Shown: positions 47,067 through 55,472, counted from the stretch's first letter. The stretch is DNA of 64,000 bases from Rhodobacteraceae bacterium (ex Bugula neritina AB1) (GCA_001730095.1 MDLF01000063.1:62001-126000), one strand, 5' to 3'. Notes: generated by a model from the letters alone, not told the origin. A program made the numbers and translations.

Positions 47067-47594
47067 ATGAAAATCACCCGCAACACGCCCGAGCAATTGA
47101 TCCTGTCCGACACGCCCTGGCTGTTTGGAATCATGCTGGTTCTCTTCATCCTCGCCTTTGTGGGCGCCGGTTTCGGCCTTGCCAGCGCCGGCGGCGAAAA
47201 CATTTTCTTCGGCCTCTTCTTTGCCCTCATGGGCGGTGGAATGGGCTTTGCCGGCTTATGCATTTTCGTGCGCCGGGTACAGGTGATCCTGGACCGGCCC
47301 GGCGGCAGCATTGTGATCCGCCGCCAGTCCATATTCGGCTACAGCAAGGTGGAACACCGCCTGGCCGACCTGTCCCACGCCGAAGTGGAAAGCACCACCA
47401 GCCGCAGCTCAGGCCGCACACGCATGCTTTACCGCCCCGTCCTGATCCTGGACAGCGGTATGAGCGCCGGCCGCCACCCGGTGGTCGAGGCCTATACCAA
47501 CGGCCGCGGCCCGCAGCGGCTGAGTGATGCGATCAACGCATGGCTCCCGGCCGAAAGCCCGGCAAAGGTTGACTCGGGCGGTCATTCCGCGTAA
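47067..47594 (+). CDS. Hypothetical membrane protein, 175 residues
   Basis: Two transmembrane helices in the first third (LFGIMLVLFILAFVGAGFGLASAGG and IFFGLFFALMGGGMGFAGLCIFV) are followed by a cytoplasmic strand-rich domain. That domain contains VQVILDRPGGSIVIRRQSIFGYSKVEHRLADL, resembling small PH-like membrane domains. No family is recognised with confidence. It stands alone between the EF-G-like gene and a hairpin-rich region before ffh. Confidence 0.65.
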   Translation: MKITRNTPEQLILSDTPWLFGIMLVLFILAFVGAGFGLASAGGENIFFGLFFALMGGGMGFAGLCIFVRRVQVILDRPGGSIVIRRQSIFGYSKVEHRLADLSHAEVESTTSRSSGRTRMLYRPVLILDSGMSAGRHPVVEAYTNGRGPQRLSDAINAWLPAESPAKVDSGGHSA

Positions 47595-47609
47595 CGCCTG
47601 CCTGAACAT

Positions 47610-47650
47610 CCGGAAGCACTGAGTCTTCCGGTCCCTGCCCGTGCCAGGGA
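47610..47650. repeat. Two adjacent hairpins before ffh
   Basis: CCGGAAG (47610-47616) pairs with CTTCCGG (47625-47631). Directly after it, TCCCTG (47632-47637) pairs with CAGGGA (47645-47650). Both are perfect and abut without spacer, 16 bases past the membrane-protein stop. Confidence 0.6.
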
Positions 47651-47676
47651 TCGCCCCCCACCAGCGTGTTACGCCC

Positions 47677-47707
47677 GTGGGGGCAAACTCGTTTGGTTTG
47701 CCCCCAC
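47677..47707. repeat. 12-bp perfect hairpin before ffh
   Basis: GTGGGGGCAAAC (47677-47688) pairs perfectly with GTTTGCCCCCAC (47696-47707) around a 7-base loop. A further imperfect stem, GGGGACAT with ATGTTCCC, follows at about 47725-47756. No T run follows, so a classical terminator is unlikely; it may be part of an ffh leader. Confidence 0.6.
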
Positions 47708-47804
47708 GACTGACACCGGATCTCGGGGACATTTGCGCATGGACCGCATGTTCCCTACATACGGGGGCGCCATATAACGTAACCGGCATCAGGAGGCCGC
47801 AGGC

Positions 47805-49328
47805 ATGTTTGAAAATCTATCCGAACGCCTTTCCGGCGTCTTTGACCGGCTTACCAAGCAAGGCGCCCTGAACGAGGAAGACGTCAAATCCGCCCTGCGC
47901 GAAGTCCGTGTTGCGCTTCTGGAAGCCGACGTCTCGCTGCCGGTTGCCCGCGACTTCGTCAAGAAAGTGCAGGAACAAGCCACCGGCCAGGCCGTCACCA
48001 AATCGGTGACCCCGGGTCAGCAGGTGGTGAAAATCGTTCATGACGCATTGGTCGACGTGCTGCGTGGCGATGAGGACCCCGGCAAGCTCAAGGTCGACAA
48101 CCCGCCCGCACCCGTGCTGATGGTCGGCCTGCAAGGCTCCGGTAAGACCACCACCACCGGCAAGCTGGCGAAACGGCTGAAAGAGAAAGAGGGCAAGAAG
48201 GTCCTGATGGCCTCGCTCGACATCTACCGCCCGGCGGCGATGGATCAGCTGGCCGTACTTGGCACCCAGATCGGCGTCGACACCCTGCCCATCGTGCCGG
48301 GCCAGAAACCGGTCGACATCGCCAAACGCGCCAAGCAGCAGGCAACGCTCGGTGGCTATGATGTCTATATGCTGGATACCGCCGGCCGCCTGCACATCGA
48401 CGAGACCCTCATGCAGGAGGTCGAGGACGTCCGCAACGTGGTCTCCCCCCGCGAGACCCTGCTGGTCGTCGACGGCCTGACCGGCCAGGTTGCTGTTGAA
48501 GTCGCAGAAGAATTTGACGCCAAGATCGGCATCTCCGGCGTGGTGCTCACTCGGATGGACGGCGACGGCCGTGGCGGTGCCGCGCTGTCGATGCGCGCTG
48601 TCACCGGCAAGCCGATCCGCTTTGTCGGCCTGGGCGAGAAGATGGACGCGCTGGAGACCTTCGAGGCCGACCGGATCGCCGGCCGCATCCTCGGCATGGG
48701 CGACATCGTGGCGCTGGTCGAAAAGGCCCAGGAAACCATCGAGGCCGAACAGGCCGAGAAGATGATGAAGCGCATGATGAAAGGTCAGTTCAACATGAAC
48801 GACCTGAAGATGCAGCTTGAACAGATGCTCCAGATGGGCGGCATGGAGGGCATGATGCAGATGATGCCCGGCATGGGCAAAATGGCCAAGCAGGTGCAGG
48901 ACGCCGGCATGGACGACAAGGTGTTGAAACGCCAGATCGCCATGATCCAGTCGATGACCAAGAAAGAGCGTGCCAACCCCGCCCTGCTGCAGGCCTCCCG
49001 CAAGAAACGCATCGCGGCCGGTTCCGGTATGGAAGTCAGCGACCTCAACAAGCTTCTGAAGATGCATCGGCAGATGGCCGATATGATGAAGAAAATGGGC
49101 AAGATGGGCAAAGGCAAGATGCTGAAACAGGCCATGAAAGGCATGTTCGGCAAAGGTGGTGGCATGCCCGGCATGGAGGGCATGGACCCCAGCCAGATGG
49201 ACCCCAAAGCGCTGGAAGCCGCGGCCAAAGCCATGGGCGGCAAAGGCGGCCTGCCCGGCGGACTTCCGGGTCTCGGCGGCGGCATGGGCCTGCCCGCAGG
49301 CCTCAGCGGTTTTGGTAAGAAGAAGTAA
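47805..49328 (+). CDS. ffh: Signal recognition particle protein Ffh
   Basis: A 507-residue SRP54 GTPase that targets ribosomes making membrane proteins. The NG domain carries P-loop GLQGSGKTTTTGKLAKRL (near 107), DTAGRLHID and the TRMDGDGRGG element. The methionine-rich M domain binds SRP RNA and signal sequences. The last 50 residues form a Gly/Met/Pro-rich tail (GKGGLPGGLPGLGGG). AGGAGG lies about eight bases before the ATG. The SRP RNA gene is not seen here. Confidence 0.97.
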   Translation: MFENLSERLSGVFDRLTKQGALNEEDVKSALREVRVALLEADVSLPVARDFVKKVQEQATGQAVTKSVTPGQQVVKIVHDALVDVLRGDEDPGKLKVDNPPAPVLMVGLQGSGKTTTTGKLAKRLKEKEGKKVLMASLDIYRPAAMDQLAVLGTQIGVDTLPIVPGQKPVDIAKRAKQQATLGGYDVYMLDTAGRLHIDETLMQEVEDVRNVVSPRETLLVVDGLTGQVAVEVAEEFDAKIGISGVVLTRMDGDGRGGAALSMRAVTGKPIRFVGLGEKMDALETFEADRIAGRILGMGDIVALVEKAQETIEAEQAEKMMKRMMKGQFNMNDLKMQLEQMLQMGGMEGMMQMMPGMGKMAKQVQDAGMDDKVLKRQIAMIQSMTKKERANPALLQASRKKRIAAGSGMEVSDLNKLLKMHRQMADMMKKMGKMGKGKMLKQAMKGMFGKGGGMPGMEGMDPSQMDPKALEAAAKAMGGKGGLPGGLPGLGGGMGLPAGLSGFGKKK

Positions 49329-49329
49329 C

Positions 49330-49869
49330 GTGACCGTCGCGCCCACCATAACCACTGCGCGTCTGACGCTGCGCCACCACGTGATGGCGGACTTCGCGCC
49401 GCTTCACGCTGTGCTGTGCAGCGAGCGCGCGCACTATATGGGCGGGCCGTTTTCGCTGAAAGACAGCTGGCAAACGATTGCGGCAGAGACGGGCAGCTGG
49501 TCCCTTTTGGGTCACGGCAGCTGGGCCGTTGAGCGCACGGAAGACGGTGCATTGGTCGGCCAGGTGGGCATCAACAAGCCGGCCCATTACCCCGAAGCGG
49601 AAATCGGCTGGATGCTGTGCAGCGGCTTCGAAGGCAACGGATACGTGACTGAAGCAGCAGCGGCAGCGCTTTTGTGGGCCTGGACCAGTATGGGCGCCAG
49701 CAGCCTGGTCAGCTACGTCACGCCGGGCAACAGCCGTTCAGCCGCGGTTGCCGAACGGCTCGGCGCCAAAGTTGACCGCGCGGCGCCGCTGCCTCTGGGT
49801 GAAACCCCGGACGACACCATTGTCTACCGCCATTATGCGCCGGACAGTGACGGCGGGATGGAGGCTTAA
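49330..49869 (+). CDS. GNAT family N-acetyltransferase (RimJ/RimL-like)
   Basis: A 179-residue acetyltransferase starting at a GTG one base after the ffh stop (ITTARLTLRHHVMADFAPLHAVL). The acetyl-CoA-binding segment is EAEIGWMLCSGFEGNGYVTEAAAAALLWAW, and NSRSAAVAERLGAKVDR is conserved at the C terminus. Members acetylate ribosomal proteins or small molecules. The substrate is unknown. Tight spacing implies co-transcription with ffh and the next GNAT gene. Confidence 0.85.
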   Translation: MTVAPTITTARLTLRHHVMADFAPLHAVLCSERAHYMGGPFSLKDSWQTIAAETGSWSLLGHGSWAVERTEDGALVGQVGINKPAHYPEAEIGWMLCSGFEGNGYVTEAAAAALLWAWTSMGASSLVSYVTPGNSRSAAVAERLGAKVDRAAPLPLGETPDDTIVYRHYAPDSDGGMEA

Positions 49870-50024
49870 GCATGAGCTTTCATCAAATTGACCCGATATT
49901 GGCCGTTCCAGCGGCTGCAGACGCGCTCCGTTTAACCGAAAATTACACCCTCCGCCCAATACTCCATCATTGGATGGGTGAAATTCATGCCGGGCGGTGC
50001 GCCGCCCGAGCAAAGGGGTGTAAC

Positions 50025-50591
50025 ATGAACAACGAGCGAAAGCCGTATCCACGGCTTGTTTCTGAAAGGCTCTTGCTGGTGTCTCCGGCTGATCCGGAGT
50101 TTGACGCCAATGCGGCTTTTCTGAATCCGGGCGCGCCGCGTTTCATCGACGCGGCGGAAGATCCTGATTCTCTGTGGTGGTCGATTGCCACCATCATCGG
50201 CCATTGGCATCTGCACGGTTACGGTCTCTTTGCCGTGGTTGAACGCGGTACTGGCACGGCTGTTGGCCTTGTCGGCCCCTGGTTCCCTAAAGGCTGGCCG
50301 GAGCCGGAACTGTCCTGGCACCTGATGGAACCGGGACGCGGCAAGGGCTATGCCAGCGAAGCTGCGCAATGCGTGCTGGACTGGCTGTTCTCCGATGCAG
50401 GCTGGGAAACGATCGTTTCCTATGTTCCCGAAGAAAACGACGCCTCCATCGCTCTGGCCCGCCGGGTCGGCGCGCGACCGGAACGCCCCGTCTCCTTCCG
50501 CCTGCAGCCAGCGCCCAATATCCGTGCCTGGCGCCACATGCCGCCACCGCGCGTCTCCGGACCGCAGGCTGCACAGGGGTTCCTGCACTGA
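50025..50591 (+). CDS. GNAT family N-acetyltransferase, second
   Basis: A 188-residue acetyltransferase-fold protein: RLVSERLLLVSPADPEFD at the N terminus, ELSWHLMEPGRGKGYASEAAQCVLDWLF as the acetyl-CoA-binding region, and NDASIALARRVGARPERP near the end. I place the start at the ATG at 50025, with AAGGGG eight bases upstream; an in-frame ATG at 49872 would add 51 residues that lack the fold. It probably arose by duplication relative to the preceding GNAT gene, though the two are divergent. Confidence 0.8.
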   Translation: MNNERKPYPRLVSERLLLVSPADPEFDANAAFLNPGAPRFIDAAEDPDSLWWSIATIIGHWHLHGYGLFAVVERGTGTAVGLVGPWFPKGWPEPELSWHLMEPGRGKGYASEAAQCVLDWLFSDAGWETIVSYVPEENDASIALARRVGARPERPVSFRLQPAPNIRAWRHMPPPRVSGPQAAQGFLH

Positions 50592-50652
50592 TGTGCCGTC
50601 GCGGGATCATATCCCGGCCAAGTCGCGCCCTTCTGCCGGAAGGAGCGCGCTG

Positions 50653-51066
50653 ATGCCGTTTGACATCCCGGTGACGGAAACCTCCCGCATGGCCGACGGC
50701 CAGCAGCCCGCAGCCTGGCCCGAACAAAGGATCGCCTGGATCATCCGGCCCTGCACCGCAGGCAGGGGGAATGCCCTGGAGGCTTCGCGCGCCGCACGCG
50801 GACATTTTTATTCAAATCCGGGCTGGACGGCTGCTCGCAGCTATATCGACCTCAAGAAACTTGATGCGTTTCGCCCTGATGCCGAAAAAGATCACGAGGC
50901 AGCCGCAATCGACGGCAATAATGCGGTCTCCTGCCACCCGTCGCCTGACCTGCGCTGCACGCCCGCTACGCTGCGCGGCGGCGCTGCACAGATGGTGCAC
51001 GCGCGCTGCACGCATGACACCCCCTTGATGACACCCCGGCCTGCTGCATTGCGGAGAACCCGATGA
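50653..51066 (+). CDS. Hypothetical protein overlapping chorismate mutase start
   Basis: A possible 137-residue gene. It has a GGAAGGAG site about eight bases before its ATG and ends in a four-base ATGA overlap with the chorismate mutase start, both signs of real coupling. The first half looks protein-like (GHFYSNPGWTAARSYIDLKKLDAFRPDAEKD). The second half is Cys/His/Arg-rich and unlike any family I know, so it may be a decayed or spurious frame. Confidence 0.4.
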   Translation: MPFDIPVTETSRMADGQQPAAWPEQRIAWIIRPCTAGRGNALEASRAARGHFYSNPGWTAARSYIDLKKLDAFRPDAEKDHEAAAIDGNNAVSCHPSPDLRCTPATLRGGAAQMVHARCTHDTPLMTPRPAALRRTR

Positions 51067-51371
51067 CAACAGATACACATGACCCCGTTGCCCGCGCAGC
51101 CGAACTGCTCAAGGGCCACCGCGAAAGCATCGACCGCCTGGATGCGATCCTCGTCTACACATTGGGCGAGCGTTTCAAGCACACCCAGGCCGTTGGCCAC
51201 CTCAAGGCCGAACACGACCTTCCCCCGTCCGATCCGACCCGCGAAGCGGCACAGATTGCACGGCTTGAAGACCTGGCGGATCAGGCCGATCTGGATCCTG
51301 AATTCGCCAAGGCATTTTTGAACTTCATCATCGGTGAAGTCATCCGCCACCACAAAAAACACCAAGAATAA
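51063..51371 (+). CDS. Chorismate mutase (AroQ type)
   Basis: A 102-residue all-helical chorismate mutase converting chorismate to prephenate for Phe/Tyr synthesis. Motifs are HRESIDRLDAILVYTLGERFKHTQAVGHLKAEHDLPPSDPTREAAQIARLEDLADQADLDPEFAKAFLNFIIGEVIRHH, matching AroQ active-site Arg and Lys positions in order. GGAGA lies six bases before the ATG. It precedes rpsP by 60 bases. Confidence 0.92.
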   Translation: MTTDTHDPVARAAELLKGHRESIDRLDAILVYTLGERFKHTQAVGHLKAEHDLPPSDPTREAAQIARLEDLADQADLDPEFAKAFLNFIIGEVIRHHKKHQE

Positions 51372-51389
51372 CAACGACAACAGGAACAA

Positions 51390-51405
51390 CCGGGGCATAC
51401 CCCGG
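51390..51405 (+). promoter_or_regulatory. Hairpin in the rpsP leader
   Basis: CCGGGG-cata-CCCCGG is a perfect 6-bp stem with a 4-base loop between the chorismate mutase stop and the rpsP ribosome site (AAGGAGAT). It has no T run. It may be a processing or attenuation element. Confidence 0.4.
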
Positions 51406-51431
51406 AAAACGCCATCAAAGGAGATGTACCC

Positions 51432-51800
51432 ATGGCAATGAAAATTCGTTTGGCCCGCGGCGGCTCGAAAAAACGTCCCTTCTACCGCATCGTGGCTGCT
51501 GACAGCCGCATGCCGCGCGACGGCCGCTTCATCGAGAAGCTGGGCACCTACAACCCGCTGCTGCCGAAAGATTCGGAAGAGCGCGTGAAAATGGACATGG
51601 AGCGCGTGCAGCACTGGCTGGACCAGGGCGCGCAGCCGACCGACCGTATCGCCCGCATGCTGGAAGCCGCAGGCGTCCGTGCCAAGGCCGAGCGCAGCAA
51701 CCCGAAAAAAGGCACCCCGGGCAAGAAAGCCCAGGAACGCGCAGAAGAGAAAGCTGCAAAGGCTGCTGAAGCCGCCGAAGCAGCTGCAGACGCGGAATAA
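51432..51800 (+). CDS. rpsP: 30S ribosomal protein S16
   Basis: A 122-residue S16: [45 protein letters not shown] is nearly invariant. The C-terminal 40 residues form an alphaproteobacterial Lys/Ala/Glu-rich extension. AAGGAG is placed six to seven bases before the ATG. It opens the classical rpsP-rimM-trmD-rplS group, here interrupted by other genes. Confidence 0.97.
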   Translation: MAMKIRLARGGSKKRPFYRIVAADSRMPRDGRFIEKLGTYNPLLPKDSEERVKMDMERVQHWLDQGAQPTDRIARMLEAAGVRAKAERSNPKKGTPGKKAQERAEEKAAKAAEAAEAAADAE

Positions 51801-51804
51801 TTCC

Positions 51805-52443
51805 GTGGAGCTGCGGGGTGCTTTTCCCGAAGAGTTCCGCAGCCAGCTTAATCTGCTGATGCGGCTCCGGCGCGACGTGCGCCGGTTCCGCAGCGATCCG
51901 GTGGAAGAGGCAGTGCTGATGCGCTGCCTCTCTGCCTTTCACTTCGCCCCTTCCGTGGGCCTGAGCGAACCCTGGCGCGTTCTGCGGGTGCAAAGCGACA
52001 CCGCCCGAGCCGCCGCCCTGAAGAATTTCGAAGCTGCCAATGCGGAAGCGCTTGCAGGATACTCTGGCGATCGCGCCGAAATGTATGCCGGGCTCAAGCT
52101 TTCCGGCATGCGCGACGCCCCGGTGCAGCTGGCAGTCTACTGTGACGACGAGACTGCACAGGGCCATGGCCTTGGCGCCGCAACCATGCCGGAGATGCGC
52201 CGCTATTCGGTGGTCACCGCCATCACCCTGTTCTGGCTTGCTTTGCGGGCCGAAGGGCTGGGCCTGGGCTGGGTTTCGGTGCTGGACCCGGAGCAGCTGA
52301 ATCGCGACCTGAACGCGCCTGAAGGCTGGCAGCTGATCGGTTACTTCTGCATCGGCTATCCGGAACGGCTGTCGGAGATCCCCGAACTGGAACAAACCGG
52401 CTGGGAAAGCCGGATGGCGGATCTGCCGCTTGAAACCCGCTGA
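51805..52443 (+). CDS. bluB: 5,6-dimethylbenzimidazole synthase BluB
   Basis: A 212-residue nitroreductase-fold enzyme that cannibalises FMN to make the lower ligand of vitamin B12. Diagnostic segments are RLRRDVRRFRSDPVEEAVLMRCL, FAPSVGLSEPWRVLRV, ATMPEMRRYSVVTAITLFWLALRAEGLGLGWVSVLDPEQL and WQLIGYFCIGYPE. The GTG start at 51805 lies four bases after the rpsP stop and has no clear ribosome site, so translation may depend on coupling to rpsP. It links functionally with cobC and cobD at 26-27 kb. Confidence 0.9.
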   Translation: MELRGAFPEEFRSQLNLLMRLRRDVRRFRSDPVEEAVLMRCLSAFHFAPSVGLSEPWRVLRVQSDTARAAALKNFEAANAEALAGYSGDRAEMYAGLKLSGMRDAPVQLAVYCDDETAQGHGLGAATMPEMRRYSVVTAITLFWLALRAEGLGLGWVSVLDPEQLNRDLNAPEGWQLIGYFCIGYPERLSEIPELEQTGWESRMADLPLETR

Positions 52444-52451
52444 GGCCGTCG

Positions 52452-52592
52452 ATGGGACGGTTGATAAGGCTTGTGTTTTTTGTTGCAGTGGCCTTTACCG
52501 CAGGCATCCTCTTTGAACGAAACCACCAAGGCGAACTCTGCGAACAATCCGGCGGCCAATGGCTGCGCGCGGGGTTCTGTGCAAAGGACTGA
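52452..52592 (+). CDS. Small membrane-anchored protein, 46 residues
   Basis: A short gene packed between bluB (8 bases away) and rimM (4 bases away), with GAGG six bases before its ATG. Residues 1-20 form a single hydrophobic helix ([20 protein letters not shown]). The short tail contains two cysteines 13 residues apart (GELC and GFCAKD), suggesting a disulfide on the periplasmic side. No function is known to me. Compact packing and codon use support a real gene. Confidence 0.65.
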   Translation: MGRLIRLVFFVAVAFTAGILFERNHQGELCEQSGGQWLRAGFCAKD

Positions 52593-52596
52593 CACC

Positions 52597-53100
52597 ATGA
52601 GCAATCTGATCTGCGTAGGCGCTATTGCCGGGTCCTTTGGGGTGCGCGGCGAAGTGCGGCTCAAGAGTTTCTGCGCCGTTCCGGAAGAGATTGAGGACTA
52701 CTCGCCGCTCAGCAATGAGGACGGCAGCCAGAGCTATTCCCTGACCATTACCCGTTCGATCAAGAACGGCTTTGCGGCGCTGCTGGGTGGCGTCGAAACC
52801 AAGGAAGACGCCGATGCCCTTAAGGGCCTGCGCCTGTTTGCCCGCCGCGACCAGCTGCCGCAGCTGCCGGACGACGAGTACTACCACACGGACCTGATGG
52901 AGCTGGAGGTCTACGACACCGGTGGTACGCTGCTGGGCACGGTAAAGTCGGTGCAGAACCACGGCGCCTCTGACTTGCTGGAAATCCACGGCCCTGGGTT
53001 GCAATCCACAGTGCTGCTGCCGTTTACCCTGGAGGCAGTGCCGACCGTGGACCTGAGCCAGGGCCGCATCATCGCCGACCCGCCCGACGGGCTATTCTAG
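52597..53100 (+). CDS. rimM: Ribosome maturation factor RimM
   Basis: A 167-residue 16S rRNA-processing factor that binds S19 and matures the 30S head. N-terminal RimM domain: [22 protein letters not shown]-terminal PRC-barrel part: [36 protein letters not shown] and [28 protein letters not shown]. The ATG at 52597 follows AAAGGA by eight bases. In most bacteria trmD follows directly; here a reversed phosphotransferase gene intervenes. Confidence 0.95.
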   Translation: MSNLICVGAIAGSFGVRGEVRLKSFCAVPEEIEDYSPLSNEDGSQSYSLTITRSIKNGFAALLGGVETKEDADALKGLRLFARRDQLPQLPDDEYYHTDLMELEVYDTGGTLLGTVKSVQNHGASDLLEIHGPGLQSTVLLPFTLEAVPTVDLSQGRIIADPPDGLF

Positions 53101-53115
53101 CAGGGTAAACACGTC

Positions 53116-54159
53116 TCAGTCAGGCTCTTGCTCCAAAAACTGGTTGAGCACCTGCACGAGAAGCTCGCGCTGCCTTTGGCCTTTGTCTCCTTCGGCAAGG
53201 CCAGACGCCGAGTATCTGATCCAAGACTCCCAAAGCCGCAGGGCAAAGCAGAATTGAAACAACGGTTCACGGGTAAGCTGCCGTCCATACCCTGCTTCGA
53301 ACGCATCCCAATCCGCCTTCGAAACCCCGCCAAACCCGGCATATCTACTCGAAGCTGCCAAATGGTCCAGGCCATTTGCGAGCCACAGATTGGCGATATC
53401 GTGTTCGGCAATTGGGAAACGCTGACTGGAGAAATCAACGAAGGAAACCAGTTCTTCTGATATCAGGATATTCCGGAAATGAAGATCACCGTGAACAAAG
53501 CCAGGCTGAAACCTAACACCTCTAGCACGCCTTCCGGCACGATGGAGGTAAGCACAAAGTCCCAGAAACCGCTTCGGTTTCAAAATTGTCAATTCTCCGC
53601 CCCGAACTGAACTAGCGATCCTTGATACTTTTTCCAGCTGCCGCTTCGGCCAGAAGTCCTGTTCTTCCGCGGTAGAGCAACAGTGCAATGCAGCAATGGC
53701 AGCTCCGATCCGCGTCAACAGCTGACTGCGGTTGCCAAGCCCAAACCCAGCCAGATTCAAAGCCTGAAAAGCTGTCTCACCAGGAGCGAGTTCCATTAGC
53801 ATGAATTTGCGCTGGGAATCATGCCAAAGGACTTGTGGAACTGAAGCACCTGCTGTTCGTTTCAGGGTCTCAGCTGCAATTTGATGACGTTTTAAATTTA
53901 CCTGATACTGACCAAGATAGCTCTCCGAAAAGTCGGCGCGCAAAACGAACTCCCTGCCGTCCAGCAAGGAAACCCGCAAGACACAGCATTGCCCCTCTCT
54001 TTTGCGGTTAACTTGCATCCTTCTAAATTTTGCACCAGCAGCCGGGAAACCAAGGTCCGAAGCAATGCCGGGCCACAAGGCTTCAGTCCGGCGCTGCGCA
54101 ACCTCAAACCCGCTCTGTTGCTCATTGTGATCAGACAGAAATGTGCGGTTCGACTTCAT
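53116..54159 (-). CDS. APH-fold phosphotransferase
   Basis: A 347-residue kinase-like protein of the aminoglycoside phosphotransferase/choline kinase superfamily. The catalytic loop is VHGDLHFRNILI and the metal-binding segment is FVDFSSQRFPIAEHDIANL, with a substrate-side helix RLWESWIRYSASGLAEG near the C terminus. It lies antisense between rimM and trmD, is richer in A/T than its neighbours and uses codons such as AAA and TTT more freely. This looks like an insertion into a core operon. The substrate is unknown. Confidence 0.8.
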   Translation of the reverse strand: MKSNRTFLSDHNEQQSGFEVAQRRTEALWPGIASDLGFPAAGAKFRRMQVNRKREGQCCVLRVSLLDGREFVLRADFSESYLGQYQVNLKRHQIAAETLKRTAGASVPQVLWHDSQRKFMLMELAPGETAFQALNLAGFGLGNRSQLLTRIGAAIAALHCCSTAEEQDFWPKRQLEKVSRIASSVRGGELTILKPKRFLGLCAYLHRAGRRARGVRFQPGFVHGDLHFRNILISEELVSFVDFSSQRFPIAEHDIANLWLANGLDHLAASSRYAGFGGVSKADWDAFEAGYGRQLTREPLFQFCFALRLWESWIRYSASGLAEGDKGQRQRELLVQVLNQFLEQEPD

Positions 54160-54215
54160 CCAAACACCAAAGCTTTCTATTGCGTGAAATTCTGACTGAT
54201 CTAAACAGCATCATT

Positions 54216-55016
54216 ATGACAGCACCAAGCAAATCTCATGGCCGCAAGGCTATCCGACCGTCTCTGAAGCCGCGCGAGCTGATGACCCCGACGCCGGATC
54301 TGGCCGGTGTGTGGAAGGCCAAGATCATCACGCTGTTCCCCGATGCCTTCCCGGGTGTGCTGGGTGAAAGCCTGACTGGCAAGGCGCTGCAGGAGGGATT
54401 GTGGCAGCTGGAAACAACAGATCTGCGCGCGTTCGGTGTTGGCAAGCACCGGAATGTCGATGACACGCCCGCCGGCGGCGGGGCCGGCATGGTGCTGCGC
54501 GCCGACGTGCTTGGCGATGCGATTGAGCACACAATGGCGGGCATCCGCGGCAACTGGCCCCTGATCTACCTGTCCCCTCGCGGCCGCCGGATGGATCAGC
54601 AGATGATGCAGGGGCTTGCGCAATGCGACGGCATCACCCTGCTGTGCGGTCGCTTCGAGGGCGTCGACGAACGGGTGTTGGAACACTATGGCATTCAAGA
54701 GGTCTCGCTCGGGGATTTCGTGATGACCGGCGGTGAGCTGGCAGCACAGGCCTTGATCGATGCCACAGTGCGGCTGATCCCCGGCGTGCTGGGCAATCAG
54801 GCCTCAACCGAAGAGGAAAGCTTTTCCTCGGGCCTATTAGAGCATCCGCAGTACACCCGCCCGGCCGAATGGAAAGGCCGGGAAATCCCGGAGGTGCTGA
54901 TGTCGGGCCACCACGGCAAAATAGCTGAGTGGCGGCAACAGGTGAGCGAAGAGATCACGAAGGCCCGTCGCCCCGATCTGTGGGACGCCTACAGCTGCGC
55001 CAAAGAGCGCAAGTAA
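54216..55016 (+). CDS. trmD: tRNA (guanine-N1)-methyltransferase TrmD
   Basis: A 266-residue SPOUT-class enzyme that methylates G37 of tRNAs to prevent frameshifting. The body begins KAKIITLFPDAFPGVLGESLTGKAL, and the knotted SAM site contains LIYLSPRGRRMDQQM, LLCGRFEGVDERVLEHYG and SLGDFVMTGGELAAQALIDATVRLIPGVLG. The ATG at 54216 lacks a good ribosome site, and a second ATG at 54282 is possible. The upstream insertion may have removed its native leader. Confidence 0.93.
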   Translation: MTAPSKSHGRKAIRPSLKPRELMTPTPDLAGVWKAKIITLFPDAFPGVLGESLTGKALQEGLWQLETTDLRAFGVGKHRNVDDTPAGGGAGMVLRADVLGDAIEHTMAGIRGNWPLIYLSPRGRRMDQQMMQGLAQCDGITLLCGRFEGVDERVLEHYGIQEVSLGDFVMTGGELAAQALIDATVRLIPGVLGNQASTEEESFSSGLLEHPQYTRPAEWKGREIPEVLMSGHHGKIAEWRQQVSEEITKARRPDLWDAYSCAKERK

Positions 55017-55136
55017 CCCTCTTTTCCGGGGTAAGTGATGCGCCAGCACCGCATTTCCCCTTCGAGAAGCCGTTGCCGCATTGGCAAAGCCGTGTTTAAC
55101 TCCTCCTGCATAAATTAACTGACAGGAGTGAACAGG

Positions 55137-55472
55137 GTGGCTGGGAAATTTGAACTCTATGAGGATAAAGCGGGTGAATTCCGCTTCCGCCTAAAAGCGG
55201 GCAATGGCGAGAATATCCTTGCCAGCGAAGGCTACAAGCAGAAGGCCAGCGCAGAAAACGGCATCGCGTCTGTCAAGAAAAACGCAGAGGATGACGGCCG
55301 GTATGAGCGCAAGGAAACCTCGGCCGGCAAGCATATGTTCAACCTGAAAGCCGCCAATGGCCAAGTCATCGGCACCTCGCAGAGCTATGCCAGCGCTTCG
55401 GGCCGCGACAATGGCATTGAATCCGTCAAGAAGAACGCGCCCGACGCTGCAGTGGACGATCAAACGTCTTGA
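55137..55472 (+). CDS. YegP-family protein (DUF1508, two repeats)
   Basis: A 111-residue protein of two YegP repeats: KFELYEDKAGEFRFRLKAGNGENILASEGYKQKASAENGIASVKKNA and YERKETSAGKHMFNLKAANGQVIGTSQSYASASGRDNGIESVKKNA. The family is widespread and uncharacterised. The start is GTG 55137, with AGGAG eight bases upstream; the earlier GTG at 55128 has no room for a ribosome site. It faces the large coiled-coil gene tail to tail across a 81-base hairpin region. Confidence 0.88.
   Translation: MAGKFELYEDKAGEFRFRLKAGNGENILASEGYKQKASAENGIASVKKNAEDDGRYERKETSAGKHMFNLKAANGQVIGTSQSYASASGRDNGIESVKKNAPDAAVDDQTS

Noticed and set aside
47595-47804. SRP RNA gene next to ffh
   Set aside because: The hairpins lack the conserved SRP RNA tetraloop and symmetric-loop sequence, including the GGAAGCAGCC-type motif.
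47817-49355. 512-residue open frame antisense to ffh
   Set aside because: It mirrors ffh codon by codon, is full of His/Leu/Asp repeats from reversed Met-rich codons, and has no family resemblance.
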